64,000 nucleotides of DNA, taken from assembly GCF_000725385.1 (NCBI RefSeq), contig NZ_CP008884.1, positions 3,348,001-3,412,000 on the forward strand. The letters are read 5' to 3'. How positions within the stretch are numbered: position 1 is the stretch's first letter; each line of letters begins with the position of its first letter. The notes beneath the pieces were generated by a model. That model saw nothing but the letters and a program-made list of their open reading frames with translations, searched no databases and was not told where the DNA came from. The position numbers and the translations under genes are program-made. Below are positions 15,807 through 24,700 of this stretch, piece after piece. Source of the stretch: Dyella japonica A8. GTDB lineage: Bacteria > Pseudomonadota > Gammaproteobacteria > Xanthomonadales > Rhodanobacteraceae.

Positions 15807-17828
15807 CTAGTGGACTTCCGGTCCGTTGCTTTCGATGGCCGCCTTCAGCCGGCGGACGAGGGTTGGCCAGTCGACCTGCGTCTGGTGGCCGATGACCTGC
15901 AGGCGCGGCAATCCGCTGCCTTCGACGATAGTGTAGCCGTCAGCATCGCTGTCCAGGCCACCCATGTGACACACGGAGGCCTGTAGCGTGCAATTGAGTC
16001 CGATGCGCTTGTAACCGAATGTCTTGAACAACTTGAGAACGGCACCCTGCAAGCCCGCCGCCACGCCGCCACCACCCACTGCCGTGAGGTTGTTCACCGC
16101 ACGCTGACTGATGCGCCCGCCACCACCCGCGAGCAAGTTGGCCTTGAACGCCACGGGGTTCCAGTTCACCAGGCGCAACTCGTCGATGGAGCCATCCATG
16201 CGGCCGGTGATGCTGCCGAAGTCGAACACGCTGGTCATGGCACCAAGATCCAGCTGGCGCAGCTGCACATCACCCGTCATCACGGGGCTGGGGCCGAACG
16301 GACCCTGCACGCTCAGGCGGGTGATGTCGACGAAACCGTCGAACACGTTGATCGACAGGCCGCCCTGCAACTCGAAGCGGTCATCGACCCAACGAAGCGA
16401 CGGAATGGCACCACCCAGCGTGCCGGGAAACTCCGGCCACCCAATGGCGCGCGAGAACGCCGCCATGTCGATACCCGCGAAAGCTAGGGAGGTTTCCAGG
16501 CGGCGTCCCTTGGATGCGGCCGGACGCCACTCGAACTCGCCCACGTGCACGCGGCCATTCAGTAGCGGAATGTCGACCGCGCGCTGCAGGCCCAGGGCGC
16601 CACCCCGGCTTTGCCAGCGCATCTGCGTCGGGCCATGCACCATGCGGTACATCTGCAGACCCTGCCAGGCCAGCGTGGTGGCCGGGCGCTCGGCGGTAGC
16701 ACTCCAGTCAACCCCGCCACGCAAGCCGCGCACGCCCAGACGGCCTTCTCCATCGGCGAAGTCGAGTCCTTCGGTGTCGAAAGCAAAACTGCGCAGGCCT
16801 TCTCCGCCGAGATCCAGATTGCCGGCGAGCTGACCTTCGATGCGCATGTCGCGCAGGCCCAGCGTCGCCAGCCAGGCCTGCCCGTAACGCTGGTAGGCCG
16901 CCGGGAAGCGCGACTGAAAGCGATCGAGCCTGAGCTGCTGGAGATCCCCCTTGGCGTTGAACGCCATGGAGCCGTCCAGTTGCAGCGCATCGGCGTCCGC
17001 CACATGCAGGCGGCTGAAGTCGACCGCACCGTTGTGCGTGGCCGCGGACAGGCTCAGCTGCACCGGGTGATCAGGCAGGCGCGCAAAGATGGGACCAAGC
17101 AGCAATTCGCCGCCACGCAGGCTGGCATCCAGATCGATGCGCGACGGCGTGCTGGTGGTATCGACATTGAGCCGCCCGTTGCCATTGACCGACTGGCCCG
17201 CCAACGCGCCGCCCGGCGTATCGAACCCGCCGCCGCTCAAGGCGAATTGTCCGGACGCCTGCAAACCCTTGTCCTGCAGATCCAGCGCCATGTCCGCATC
17301 GAGCTTCCCGCCCGTGGGGCGTCCTGACCAGACCGTTCCTAGCAGGCCCTGCAGCCAACCGAGCGGCACACCCTTCAGGCTGATCTGGGCATGCGTGGGC
17401 TGATCCAGCGGAAGCGCCGTGCTGGCCTGGATGGCCCCTTGCGACAGGTCGATCTCCAGCGTGTTGGCGGCCGGGTCGATCACCATCGACACCTTGGCGT
17501 TGCTCAGTGCCCCACCCTGCGTACCGGCCAGCTGGGCTGCGCCGTCGAACAGCCAGCGCAGGTGGCTGTCACGTTGCAGCGAGCCCTGCAGGTTCACGCC
17601 GATCCGCTTCCAGCCCATCGCCGGCACATCGGCCCTGGCGGCCTTCAGGCTGAGCTTGAGGCCACCCTGCCCATCCTCGCCGATCTGCGACTGCACATCC
17701 TGCATCCGGAGCCCGGGCACGGTCACCGCCTTCGCCGCCAGCGCGACGTCCGCGCGCGCAGGCAGCGGCGCCCCCATCCACAACAGGACGACGAGAGTGA
17801 GCAGCAGGTAGCTTGATGTGGCACGCAT
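15807..17828 (-). CDS. ydbH: YdbH-family AsmA-like intermembrane protein
   Basis: The 673-residue protein begins with a hydrophobic segment (about 4-24) that can act as a signal anchor or signal peptide. It continues as a long beta-rich protein with repeating amphipathic strands, as expected for an AsmA-like bridge lined with lipid. Near the C-terminus are GGGRISQRAVNNLTAVGGGG and a KRIGLNCTL...CHMGG segment typical of the YdbH C-terminal domain. In E. coli YdbH, with TamB and YhdP, moves phospholipid to the outer membrane. The ATG at 17828 is chosen over a TTG at 17846. It is followed by the ydbL-like gene, matching the E. coli order except that no separate ynbE lies between them. Confidence 0.8.
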   Translation of the reverse strand: MRATSSYLLLTLVVLLWMGAPLPARADVALAAKAVTVPGLRMQDVQSQIGEDGQGGLKLSLKAARADVPAMGWKRIGVNLQGSLQRDSHLRWLFDGAAQLAGTQGGALSNAKVSMVIDPAANTLEIDLSQGAIQASTALPLDQPTHAQISLKGVPLGWLQGLLGTVWSGRPTGGKLDADMALDLQDKGLQASGQFALSGGGFDTPGGALAGQSVNGNGRLNVDTTSTPSRIDLDASLRGGELLLGPIFARLPDHPVQLSLSAATHNGAVDFSRLHVADADALQLDGSMAFNAKGDLQQLRLDRFQSRFPAAYQRYGQAWLATLGLRDMRIEGQLAGNLDLGGEGLRSFAFDTEGLDFADGEGRLGVRGLRGGVDWSATAERPATTLAWQGLQMYRMVHGPTQMRWQSRGGALGLQRAVDIPLLNGRVHVGEFEWRPAASKGRRLETSLAFAGIDMAAFSRAIGWPEFPGTLGGAIPSLRWVDDRFELQGGLSINVFDGFVDITRLSVQGPFGPSPVMTGDVQLRQLDLGAMTSVFDFGSITGRMDGSIDELRLVNWNPVAFKANLLAGGGGRISQRAVNNLTAVGGGGVAAGLQGAVLKLFKTFGYKRIGLNCTLQASVCHMGGLDSDADGYTIVEGSGLPRLQVIGHQTQVDWPTLVRRLKAAIESNGPEVH

Positions 17829-17872
17829 GACGCGCCATTCTGCCAAAATCAGCTGAACGACATGGACTAGTC

Positions 17873-18628
17873 ATGCAACACACGCCTTCCAACGCCCCTT
17901 CGGGCCACCGGGGTATGCCCGATGCCGTCCGCGCCCTGGTGGCGGACGACGACCCCAGCAGCCGCTTTTTCCTGGTGGAAGCCTTGCGCAGCCTGGGCCT
18001 GGATGCCCAGTCCTGTCCCGACGGCCCCTCCGCCATCACCCTGGCCAGGAAAGAGGCCTTCGACCTGCTCCTGCTGGATTGCCGCATGCCCGGCGCGGGC
18101 GCCGAAGAGGTGCTCACCGTGCTGCGCAACGATCCGGAGGCCCGCTCCACCGATTGCACCGCCGTTGCCACCAGCGCCGACATGGACCTGGCCGAGCGCC
18201 AGCGCCTGCTGTCCGTCGAGTTCAGCGAGGTGCTGCAGAAACCCTGCAGCCTGGCGGACCTGCGCCGCATTCTTGCCCTGGTGCAGGCCGGCACCACCGC
18301 CACGCCGCTGCTGGACGACGCGCTGGCCATCGCGACGATGGGCGACGCGGACGTCGTGAAGGCCATGCGCACGCTGCTCCGCGCGGAGTTGGCCAGCCTT
18401 TATCAGGATCTCGATGCCCTGGCCGACGACGCGACAGCACTGGGCGAACGCCTGCATCGCCTGCGCTCTTCCTGCGGCTTCTGCGGCGCCGCTGCCCTGG
18501 GCGCGCAGGCAACGGTGTTGCAGCGACACCTGAAGCTGGGGCACCCGGGGTCGCTCGCGCCACTCTCCCGCTTCAGGCGCGCCCTGCTGGCCACCATCGA
18601 GGCGCTGGCGGTCGAGGACATCACCTGA
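17873..18628 (+). CDS. Response-regulator receiver fused to a C-terminal HPt-like domain
   Basis: The 251-residue protein has a receiver domain at about 20-138: an acidic pocket at ADDD (24-27), phospho-acceptor Asp69 in LLLLDCRMPG and Lys123 in LQKP. The C-terminal half (about 145-245) is helical and carries HRLRSSCGFCGA, which fits an HPt site with His195. A REC-HPt protein without kinase or output domain would act as a phosphorelay intermediate. No sensor kinase gene is adjacent. The ATG at 17873 has no clear ribosome-binding site; the ATG at 17915 follows a GGGG stretch and may be the true start. It diverges from ydbH and converges with recO. Confidence 0.78.
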   Translation: MQHTPSNAPSGHRGMPDAVRALVADDDPSSRFFLVEALRSLGLDAQSCPDGPSAITLARKEAFDLLLLDCRMPGAGAEEVLTVLRNDPEARSTDCTAVATSADMDLAERQRLLSVEFSEVLQKPCSLADLRRILALVQAGTTATPLLDDALAIATMGDADVVKAMRTLLRAELASLYQDLDALADDATALGERLHRLRSSCGFCGAAALGAQATVLQRHLKLGHPGSLAPLSRFRRALLATIEALAVEDIT

Positions 18629-18642
18629 AACACCCGCTCGCG

Positions 18643-19353
18643 TCAGCGACGGGACATCGCCGCGCCGAGCACATGCCACGCGCGCAGCTCGCCACCGCCC
18701 AGGTGAAAGCGGATCACCTCACGCATCATCACCCGCAGGGCTGACAAGCCGGCGGCATCGGGCATGTCATCGGCCGCCAGCGCCAGCAGGTCGGCGCCGC
18801 GCAGTGCATGCGCCGTGCCGGGGCGGCATGGCGACGGCCCCTGCTCCACCACGTAGCGATAAAACTTCGCGGGCTCCACCGGCTCGCCCGATTCAGCCTC
18901 GAACTCCAGTTGGAGTGCATAGCCGACAGCCTCCAGCAGATCCCGCTCGAAGCGCCGCAGGCTCCAGGCCAGCGGCTCGCCGGCAGCCAGCCGCGGCAGG
19001 GTGCGTGCGTAGGCGTCGAACAGCTCGGGCAGCGGATCCTGGCGCCCCGTCAGCCGCACCGACAGCTCATTGAGGTAGAGCCCGGCGAGCCCGGCATCAC
19101 CGACCAGTCGCAGCGGCGCATCGACACCTTCGGCCGACACCAGGGTCGCCAGCTCCCCCCGCTGCAGCAGATCGAGCGACAACCGCTGGAAGGGCTCCAG
19201 CTGCGCGCGCTGCACGCGGGCGCGTTCGCGCCGGACACCACGCGCAACCACGCCGAGCCGCCCATGGTCCCGTGTCAGGCATTCGAGCAGCAGGGACGTT
19301 TCGCGGTAGGGACGCGAATGCAGGACATAGGCCGGCTGCTGTTCAATACGCAT
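18643..19353 (-). CDS. recO: DNA repair protein RecO
   Basis: The 236-residue protein matches RecO: an N-terminal OB fold beginning AYVLHSRPYRETSLLLECLT, the GRLGVVARGVRR strand, then a helical C-terminal region. It helps load RecA on SSB-coated single-stranded DNA in the RecFOR pathway. The zinc-binding cysteines found in some RecO proteins are absent, as usual in gammaproteobacteria. It follows era on the same strand with a 116-base gap, the standard rnc-era-recO order. Confidence 0.92.
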   Translation of the reverse strand: MRIEQQPAYVLHSRPYRETSLLLECLTRDHGRLGVVARGVRRERARVQRAQLEPFQRLSLDLLQRGELATLVSAEGVDAPLRLVGDAGLAGLYLNELSVRLTGRQDPLPELFDAYARTLPRLAAGEPLAWSLRRFERDLLEAVGYALQLEFEAESGEPVEPAKFYRYVVEQGPSPCRPGTAHALRGADLLALAADDMPDAAGLSALRVMMREVIRFHLGGGELRAWHVLGAAMSRR

Positions 19354-19469
19354 GGCGTGGGCGACAGGCCTGGGTCATCCCGGATGACAGGAAGGATCGC
19401 TGCCCGGCGCTCCGCGGCAACGCGATCCATGAAGGACGCGTCGCAACGGATCGCCGCGCAAGGGCAGCA

Positions 19470-20405
19470 TCAGTCGGTGTAACCGAACTTCTTCAGCATG
19501 GTTTCGTCGTCGACCCAGCCTTCGCGCACCTTCACCCACAGACGCAGGAACACCTTGCGCTCGAAAGCGCGTTCCATGTGGCGGCGGGCCGCCGTACCGA
19601 TGGCCTTGAGCTGGGCACCGCCATTGCCGATCACGATGGCCTTCTGGCCATCACGCTCGACCCAGATCACCGCGTGAATTTCGGCGACGCCGTCCTCACG
19701 GTCCTTGAACTGCTCGATCTCCACGGTGGTGGCGTACGGCAGCTCCTGGTCCAGGCGCAGCATGAGCTGCTCGCGCACCATCTCGGCGGCAAGGAAGCGC
19801 TCGCTGCGATCCGTGATCTCGTCTTCGCCGAACACCGGCGGTTGCACCGGCAGGCGCTTGAGGATGCCGGCCTCCAGATCCTTCAGGCCTTTTTCCTTCA
19901 GCGCGCTCACGTAATAGACGTCGTCGAAGCTATGCCGCGTCATCAGCTCCGCCACGAACGGGAGCATGGTCGCCTTCTCCTTGGCCAGGTCGACCTTGTT
20001 GATCACCAGCAGTCGCGGCACCTTCTGTTCGACCAGCGCGTCGTAGAGCGCCTCGTCCTCGTCCGTCCAGCGACCGGCCTCGATCACCTGGACGACCAGA
20101 TCGACCTCGCTGATCGCGGACCGGGCGGCACGATTCAGGCTGCGGTTCATGGCGCGCTTGGCGCCCCGGTGCAGGCCCGGGGTATCGACATACATGATCT
20201 GCCCCGCCTCACTGGTCGCAATGCCCAGGATGCGATGACGCGTGGTCTGGGGGCGCGGGCTGACGATGGACAGGCGAAAGCCGATCAGCGCGTTGAGCAA
20301 GGTCGACTTGCCTACGTTGGGACGGCCGGCAAGCGCCACCGTGCCGCAGCGGAAGTCGTCGTGGGGAAGTTCGGCCGGGGTGCCGAGATCGATTTCGTCG
20401 TTCAT
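19470..20405 (-). CDS. era: GTPase Era
   Basis: The 311-residue protein has a Ras-like GTPase domain (G1 GRPNVGKS at 28-35, G3 DTPG at 74-77, G4 NKVD at 136-139) and a C-terminal KH domain with the [13 protein letters not shown] loop. Era assists maturation of the 16S rRNA 3' end and 30S assembly at the membrane. Its ATG overlaps the rnc stop as ATGA. The N-terminal extension of about 18 residues before the GTPase core is longer than in E. coli. Confidence 0.96.
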   Translation of the reverse strand: MNDEIDLGTPAELPHDDFRCGTVALAGRPNVGKSTLLNALIGFRLSIVSPRPQTTRHRILGIATSEAGQIMYVDTPGLHRGAKRAMNRSLNRAARSAISEVDLVVQVIEAGRWTDEDEALYDALVEQKVPRLLVINKVDLAKEKATMLPFVAELMTRHSFDDVYYVSALKEKGLKDLEAGILKRLPVQPPVFGEDEITDRSERFLAAEMVREQLMLRLDQELPYATTVEIEQFKDREDGVAEIHAVIWVERDGQKAIVIGNGGAQLKAIGTAARRHMERAFERKVFLRLWVKVREGWVDDETMLKKFGYTD

Positions 20406-21058
20406 GAGTTCAGTTCCTGCAGTCGACGCAACACGGTTTCGGCGGCGTCCTGTTCGGCGGCGCGGCGACTGGTGCCGCGCCCCTCGGCGCGAACTTGCGC
20501 CGGTTCGTTGATTTCGCAGGACACGTCGAAAGTCTTGGCGTGGTCTTCGCCATGGCTGTCGATCAGATCGTACTGCGGCAGGGGCCAGCCGCGCGCCTGC
20601 AGAAGCTCCTGCAGGCGGGTCTTGGCATCCTTGGAAGATCGTGGAATGGCGGCCACGAGCGGCTCGAACAGCGAGCGCACCACGGCTCGGCACGCATCGA
20701 AGCCGGCATCGAGATAAACCGCCGCCACCAGCGCCTCGAAAGCGTCCGCGAGAATGGAGTCGCGCCGGAAGCCCCCGCTCTTCAGCTCGCCGGAACCGAG
20801 CTTGAGCTCGTCGCCAAGCTCCAGCTCGCGGGCAAGAACGGCCAGCGCCTGGCCGTTCACCAGCTGCGCGCGAAGCCGGGACATCTCCCCTTCGCTGGCG
20901 TTGGGATGCGCCTCGTACAGCAGCTCGGCCACCACGACGCCCAGCAGGGCGTCGCCCAGGAATTCCATCCGCTCATTGTTCGGCCGACCGGCGCTGCGAT
21001 GGGTCAGCGCCAGTTGTGCCAGGGAAGGATCGCTAAATCGATAGGCGAGCTTGGTCAA
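20402..21058 (-). CDS. rnc: Ribonuclease III
   Basis: The 218-residue enzyme has the RNase III signature [13 protein letters not shown] (residues 28-40, with catalytic Glu32 and Asp36), a second acidic cluster at [13 protein letters not shown], and a C-terminal dsRNA-binding domain (about 147-214). It processes rRNA and structured mRNAs. The only usable start is TTG at 21058: reading upstream in frame gives no ATG or GTG before the stop codon shared with the DUF4845 gene. It is co-directional with DUF4845 and lepB upstream and overlaps era. Confidence 0.94.
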   Translation of the reverse strand: MTKLAYRFSDPSLAQLALTHRSAGRPNNERMEFLGDALLGVVVAELLYEAHPNASEGEMSRLRAQLVNGQALAVLARELELGDELKLGSGELKSGGFRRDSILADAFEALVAAVYLDAGFDACRAVVRSLFEPLVAAIPRSSKDAKTRLQELLQARGWPLPQYDLIDSHGEDHAKTFDVSCEINEPAQVRAEGRGTSRRAAEQDAAETVLRRLQELNS

Positions 21059-21082
21059 ATCGGGGGCCTGTACTTGCTGTGC

Positions 21083-21460
21083 TTAGCCTTCAGCGGCACC
21101 CTGGATGACCACACTCTTCTCGAAGTGCACCAGGAAGTCGATGTTGTACATGAAGGGAATGCGCTTGTCGTAGGACACGCTCAGCTCGGCGGCATTGCCG
21201 CTGCGCTTGATGGCGATGTCCGCCGGCGTAATGGTGTCGTCACTCACATACTGGAAATCGAGCTTCTTGATCAGATCCTTGCGAACCTGATCCGGCGATT
21301 TGCCGGCGCCGTCGGTCACCATCTGCTCCATGGCCTTGGTGACGCCCATGTATTCGGTATAGGCCGGCACCAGCTTCATCGCCATGAAGCCAAAAAAGCC
21401 CACCACCATGAGCACGATGAGAAACCCCACCAGGGTGATGCCCGTCTGCTTCGATTTCAT
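21083..21460 (-). CDS. DUF4845 single-pass membrane protein
   Basis: The 125-residue protein has a short basic N-terminus, one transmembrane helix (about 8-30, LVGFLIVLMVVGFFGFMAMK) and a periplasmic domain. The family is almost always encoded between lepB and rnc in gammaproteobacteria, as here, but has no assigned function. The pilin-like look of the N-terminus (TGITLVGFL) has been noted in the family and may be superficial. The start at 21460 follows AGGGGACT. Confidence 0.82.
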   Translation of the reverse strand: MKSKQTGITLVGFLIVLMVVGFFGFMAMKLVPAYTEYMGVTKAMEQMVTDGAGKSPDQVRKDLIKKLDFQYVSDDTITPADIAIKRSGNAAELSVSYDKRIPFMYNIDFLVHFEKSVVIQGAAEG

Positions 21461-21603
21461 AGTCCCCTCGCTACCCGCCTCGCGGCGACATCCGGCTGAC
21501 TGGCACTGCGCCACCGAGACGCTCCGGCAGCGGCTTGGCATACGCATTGTCGCGCCAAGCCGCCGTGAACGTCACCGGGTGCACGCCCATGGACGTCACG
21601 GTT

Positions 21604-22506
21604 TTAATGAATGACGGTGCCCATGCGATGGATCGCCACGCCCGAACCGGTCCAGCTCAGCCAGATCAGGAAGGCCTTGCCCGCCAGATTCTGTTCCGGC
21701 AGGCAGCCCCACCAGCGGCTGTCCGTGCTGTTGTAACGGTTGTCGCCCATGGCCAGGTAGCAACCCTGCGGCACCACCAGCGGCACATGCGGATTGGGCA
21801 GCGGCGGCGGCACGGCGTAGTTGGGCATGCGTGCCGTGAGATGGTTGACCACGCCACCCTCGCCGTTCGGCAAGTGCTCGTTCCACACCGTGGCGCCCAT
21901 TTCCAGCATCAGACGGGATTCGGCGCGCTTGGGATCGCCCTCGTAGGGCCCCACCAGATCGGCCGCGACCGGCTGCCCGTTCACGACGAGCTGATCACCA
22001 TGCATTTCCACGCGGTCGCCGGGCAGGCCGATCACACGCTTGATCCAGTTCTGGCTGGGTACCGGCGCATGCGGATCGGCACAACTCTGGTCGCCACTGC
22101 GCACCAGCTTGCCGCCGTCCTCGCACAGATAGCCCGGGAAGCGGAACACCACCACGTCGCCGCGCTTGGGTTCGCCGAAGCTCACGAACTTGTTGTTGAA
22201 GGCCGGCATGCGCAGGCCATAGGCGAACTTGTTCACCAGGATGAAGTCGCCCACGTCCAGCGTCGGCATCATCGAACCGGACGGGATACGGAAGGGCTCG
22301 GCCACGAACGAGCGCAGCACCAGCACGACCAGCACCACCGGAAACAGCGAGCGGGCCCAGTCGACCACCACCGGTTCGTGCACTTCCTTGCTCGCCGCCT
22401 CGGCCTTGGCCTTGCGCTGCTTGTAGAAGAACAGGCGGTCCAGACCCCAGATCACGCCGAAGAGGACGGTGAGGCCAAGCAGAATCGCCGAGAAATCAAA
22501 ATCCAT
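21604..22506 (-). CDS. lepB: Signal peptidase I
   Basis: The 300-residue protein has two N-terminal transmembrane segments (about 7-25 and 53-70) and a periplasmic S26 domain. The catalytic dyad is Ser78 in IPSGSMMPT and Lys156 in IKRVIGLPGD; the C-terminal MGDNRYNSTDSR box is intact. It removes signal peptides from exported proteins. It lies 103 bases downstream of lepA, the common lepA-lepB order. A second, shorter signal peptidase gene lies at 43696. Confidence 0.95.
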   Translation of the reverse strand: MDFDFSAILLGLTVLFGVIWGLDRLFFYKQRKAKAEAASKEVHEPVVVDWARSLFPVVLVVLVLRSFVAEPFRIPSGSMMPTLDVGDFILVNKFAYGLRMPAFNNKFVSFGEPKRGDVVVFRFPGYLCEDGGKLVRSGDQSCADPHAPVPSQNWIKRVIGLPGDRVEMHGDQLVVNGQPVAADLVGPYEGDPKRAESRLMLEMGATVWNEHLPNGEGGVVNHLTARMPNYAVPPPLPNPHVPLVVPQGCYLAMGDNRYNSTDSRWWGCLPEQNLAGKAFLIWLSWTGSGVAIHRMGTVIH

Positions 22507-22609
22507 TGAAAGCTCCTCAGGAGCAGGGAACGGGGGTGTTGCGCGAAAGCCATATCGAAGTTAAGGGCGACTGGACAGGCGCCCCCTTCCGCCGGCTTCC
22601 GGTCCAGCT

Positions 22610-24400
22610 TTACTTATCCACCTTCAATACGGCAAGGAACGCTTCCTGCGGAATTTCCACGCGACCCACCTGCTTCATGCGCTTCTTGCCTTCCTTCTGC
22701 TTCTCCAGCAGCTTCTTCTTTCGGCTCACGTCACCGCCGTAGCACTTGGCCAGCACGTTCTTGCGCAGCGCCTTCACGGTGGAACGGGCCACGATCTGGG
22801 CGCCGATGGCCGCCTGGATCGCCACGTCGAACTGCTGGCGCGGGATCAGGTCCTTCATGCGCTCCACCAGGTCGCGGCCGCGGCGCTCGGCATGGATGCG
22901 GTGCACGATCAGGCTCAGCGCGTCCACGCGATCGCCGTTGATGAGCACGTCGACGCGCACGAACGGACCGGCCTCGAAGCGCTCGAAGTGATAGTCCATC
23001 GAGGCATAGCCGCGCGACACCGACTTCAGCCGATCGAAGAAATCGAGCACCACTTCCGCCAGCGGCATTTCATAGGTGATCTGCACCTGGGTGGCCAGGT
23101 ACTGGATGGAGCGCTGCACGCCGCGCTTCTCTTCGCACAGCGTGATGATGTTGCCGATGTAATCGGGCGGCGTGAGGATGTTCGCGACAATGATGGGTTC
23201 GCGAATCTCGTTGATGAGGTTGGACGCCGGCAGCTTGGCCGGGTTGTCCAGCATCAGGATCGTGCCGTCGCTCCTCTCCACCTCGTAAACCACGGTAGGC
23301 GCGGTGGTGATGAGGTCGAGGTCGTATTCACGCTCCAGGCGCTCCTGCACGATCTCCATGTGCAGCATGCCGAGGAAGCCGCAGCGGAAGCCGAAGCCCA
23401 TGGCCTCGGAGCTCTCCGGCTCGAAGAACAGCGCGGCGTCGTTGAGGCGCAGCTTGTCGAGCGCCTCGCGCAGCGCCGGGTAGTCGTCGGCGGAAACCGG
23501 GAACAGGCCCGCGAACACGCGCGGTTGCATGGTCTGGAAACCCGACAGCGGCTTCTCGGCGGGCTTGCCGGCGAGGGTCAGCGTGTCGCCCACGGGAGCG
23601 CCATGCACATCCTTGATCGACGCGGTGATCCAGCCCACTTCGCCCGGTGAAAGCTTGTCGAGCTTCTTGCGCTTGGGCGTGAACACGCCCACTTCGCTCA
23701 CTTCGTGGGCGCGGCCGGTGGACATCACCAGCAGCTTGTCGCCCGGCTTGATCTCGCCCTGCACCACGCGCACCAGCGACACCACGCCAAGGTAGTTGTC
23801 GAACCACGAGTCGATGATCAGCGCCTGCAGGCGGTCGGTGTCGCCCACCTTCGGCGGCGGAATGCGCGCCACGATGGCTTCGAGCACCTCCACCACGTTC
23901 TGGCCCGTCTTGGCGCTCACCGCCACGGCGTCGGTGGCGTCGATGCCAATCACGGCCTCGATCTCACCCTTCACCTTTTCCGGATCGGCGGTGGGCAGGT
24001 CGATCTTGTTGAGGATGGGCACCACTTCCAGGCCCATCTCCACGGCGGTGTAGCAGTTGGCGACCGACTGCGCCTCGACGCCCTGCGCCGCATCCACCAC
24101 CAGCAGCGCGCCTTCGCAGGCCGCCAGCGAGCGGCTGACTTCATAGGAGAAGTCGACGTGGCCCGGGGTGTCGATGAAGTTCAGCTGGTAGGTCTTGCCG
24201 TCGCGCGCCTTGTACGGCAGCGATACGGACTGGGCCTTGATGGTGATGCCGCGCTCGCGCTCGATCGGATTATTGTCGAGTACCTGCGCCTCCATCTCGC
24301 GCTCGGTCAGTCCGCCGCAGATCTGGATGATGCGGTCGGCCAGCGTGGACTTGCCGTGGTCGATATGGGCAATGATGGAGAAGTTTCGGATCAGTTCCAT
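22610..24400 (-). CDS. lepA: Elongation factor 4 (LepA)
   Basis: The 596-residue GTPase has G1 AHIDHGKS at 11-18, DTPGHVDF and NKIDLP, EF-G-like domains II, III and V, and the LepA-specific C-terminal domain ending in [20 protein letters not shown]. It binds ribosomes, where it has been proposed to back-translocate or assist 30S biogenesis. Length is normal. It precedes lepB; a 300-base gap separates it from mucD downstream. Confidence 0.97.
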   Translation of the reverse strand: MELIRNFSIIAHIDHGKSTLADRIIQICGGLTEREMEAQVLDNNPIERERGITIKAQSVSLPYKARDGKTYQLNFIDTPGHVDFSYEVSRSLAACEGALLVVDAAQGVEAQSVANCYTAVEMGLEVVPILNKIDLPTADPEKVKGEIEAVIGIDATDAVAVSAKTGQNVVEVLEAIVARIPPPKVGDTDRLQALIIDSWFDNYLGVVSLVRVVQGEIKPGDKLLVMSTGRAHEVSEVGVFTPKRKKLDKLSPGEVGWITASIKDVHGAPVGDTLTLAGKPAEKPLSGFQTMQPRVFAGLFPVSADDYPALREALDKLRLNDAALFFEPESSEAMGFGFRCGFLGMLHMEIVQERLEREYDLDLITTAPTVVYEVERSDGTILMLDNPAKLPASNLINEIREPIIVANILTPPDYIGNIITLCEEKRGVQRSIQYLATQVQITYEMPLAEVVLDFFDRLKSVSRGYASMDYHFERFEAGPFVRVDVLINGDRVDALSLIVHRIHAERRGRDLVERMKDLIPRQQFDVAIQAAIGAQIVARSTVKALRKNVLAKCYGGDVSRKKKLLEKQKEGKKRMKQVGRVEIPQEAFLAVLKVDK

Positions 24401-24700
24401 GGAGCACGCTAGCGGCGTTCACTGCTCAGCGCGGCGCGCAGGCAGCGCATGACCGGGATGGTCACACGAACCCGGCATTATCGCATGGAAACGGAAGTCT
24501 TCGGGCATTCCGGAGGAGATGGCCGCCAGCGGCAGGCCACAGGATCGGCACGCCCCTGGACGGGGCGCCACACGACCCTCCCTACACCCGGAACGACGGT
24601 AGCCCAAGCACCCGTCGTCCCGGCCACCCGGTCATCCTCTGCGACCGGGTTACGGCAAGATCACGGCCCGCAGCACTGCCATTCGCCGCAGGCCATGACC
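24401..24700. other. Intergenic region between lepA and mucD
   Basis: This 300-base gap holds no convincing gene. It must contain the promoter of the lepA operon (minus strand) and the 3' end of the mucD transcript. The only clear structure is an inverted repeat of 8 bp (24626-24633 with 24643-24650, 9-base loop); no T tract follows on either strand, so it is not a standard terminator. Confidence 0.5.

Noticed and set aside
24626..24650. Inverted repeat between mucD and lepA as terminator
   Set aside because: Eight-bp stem with no T tract on either strand.
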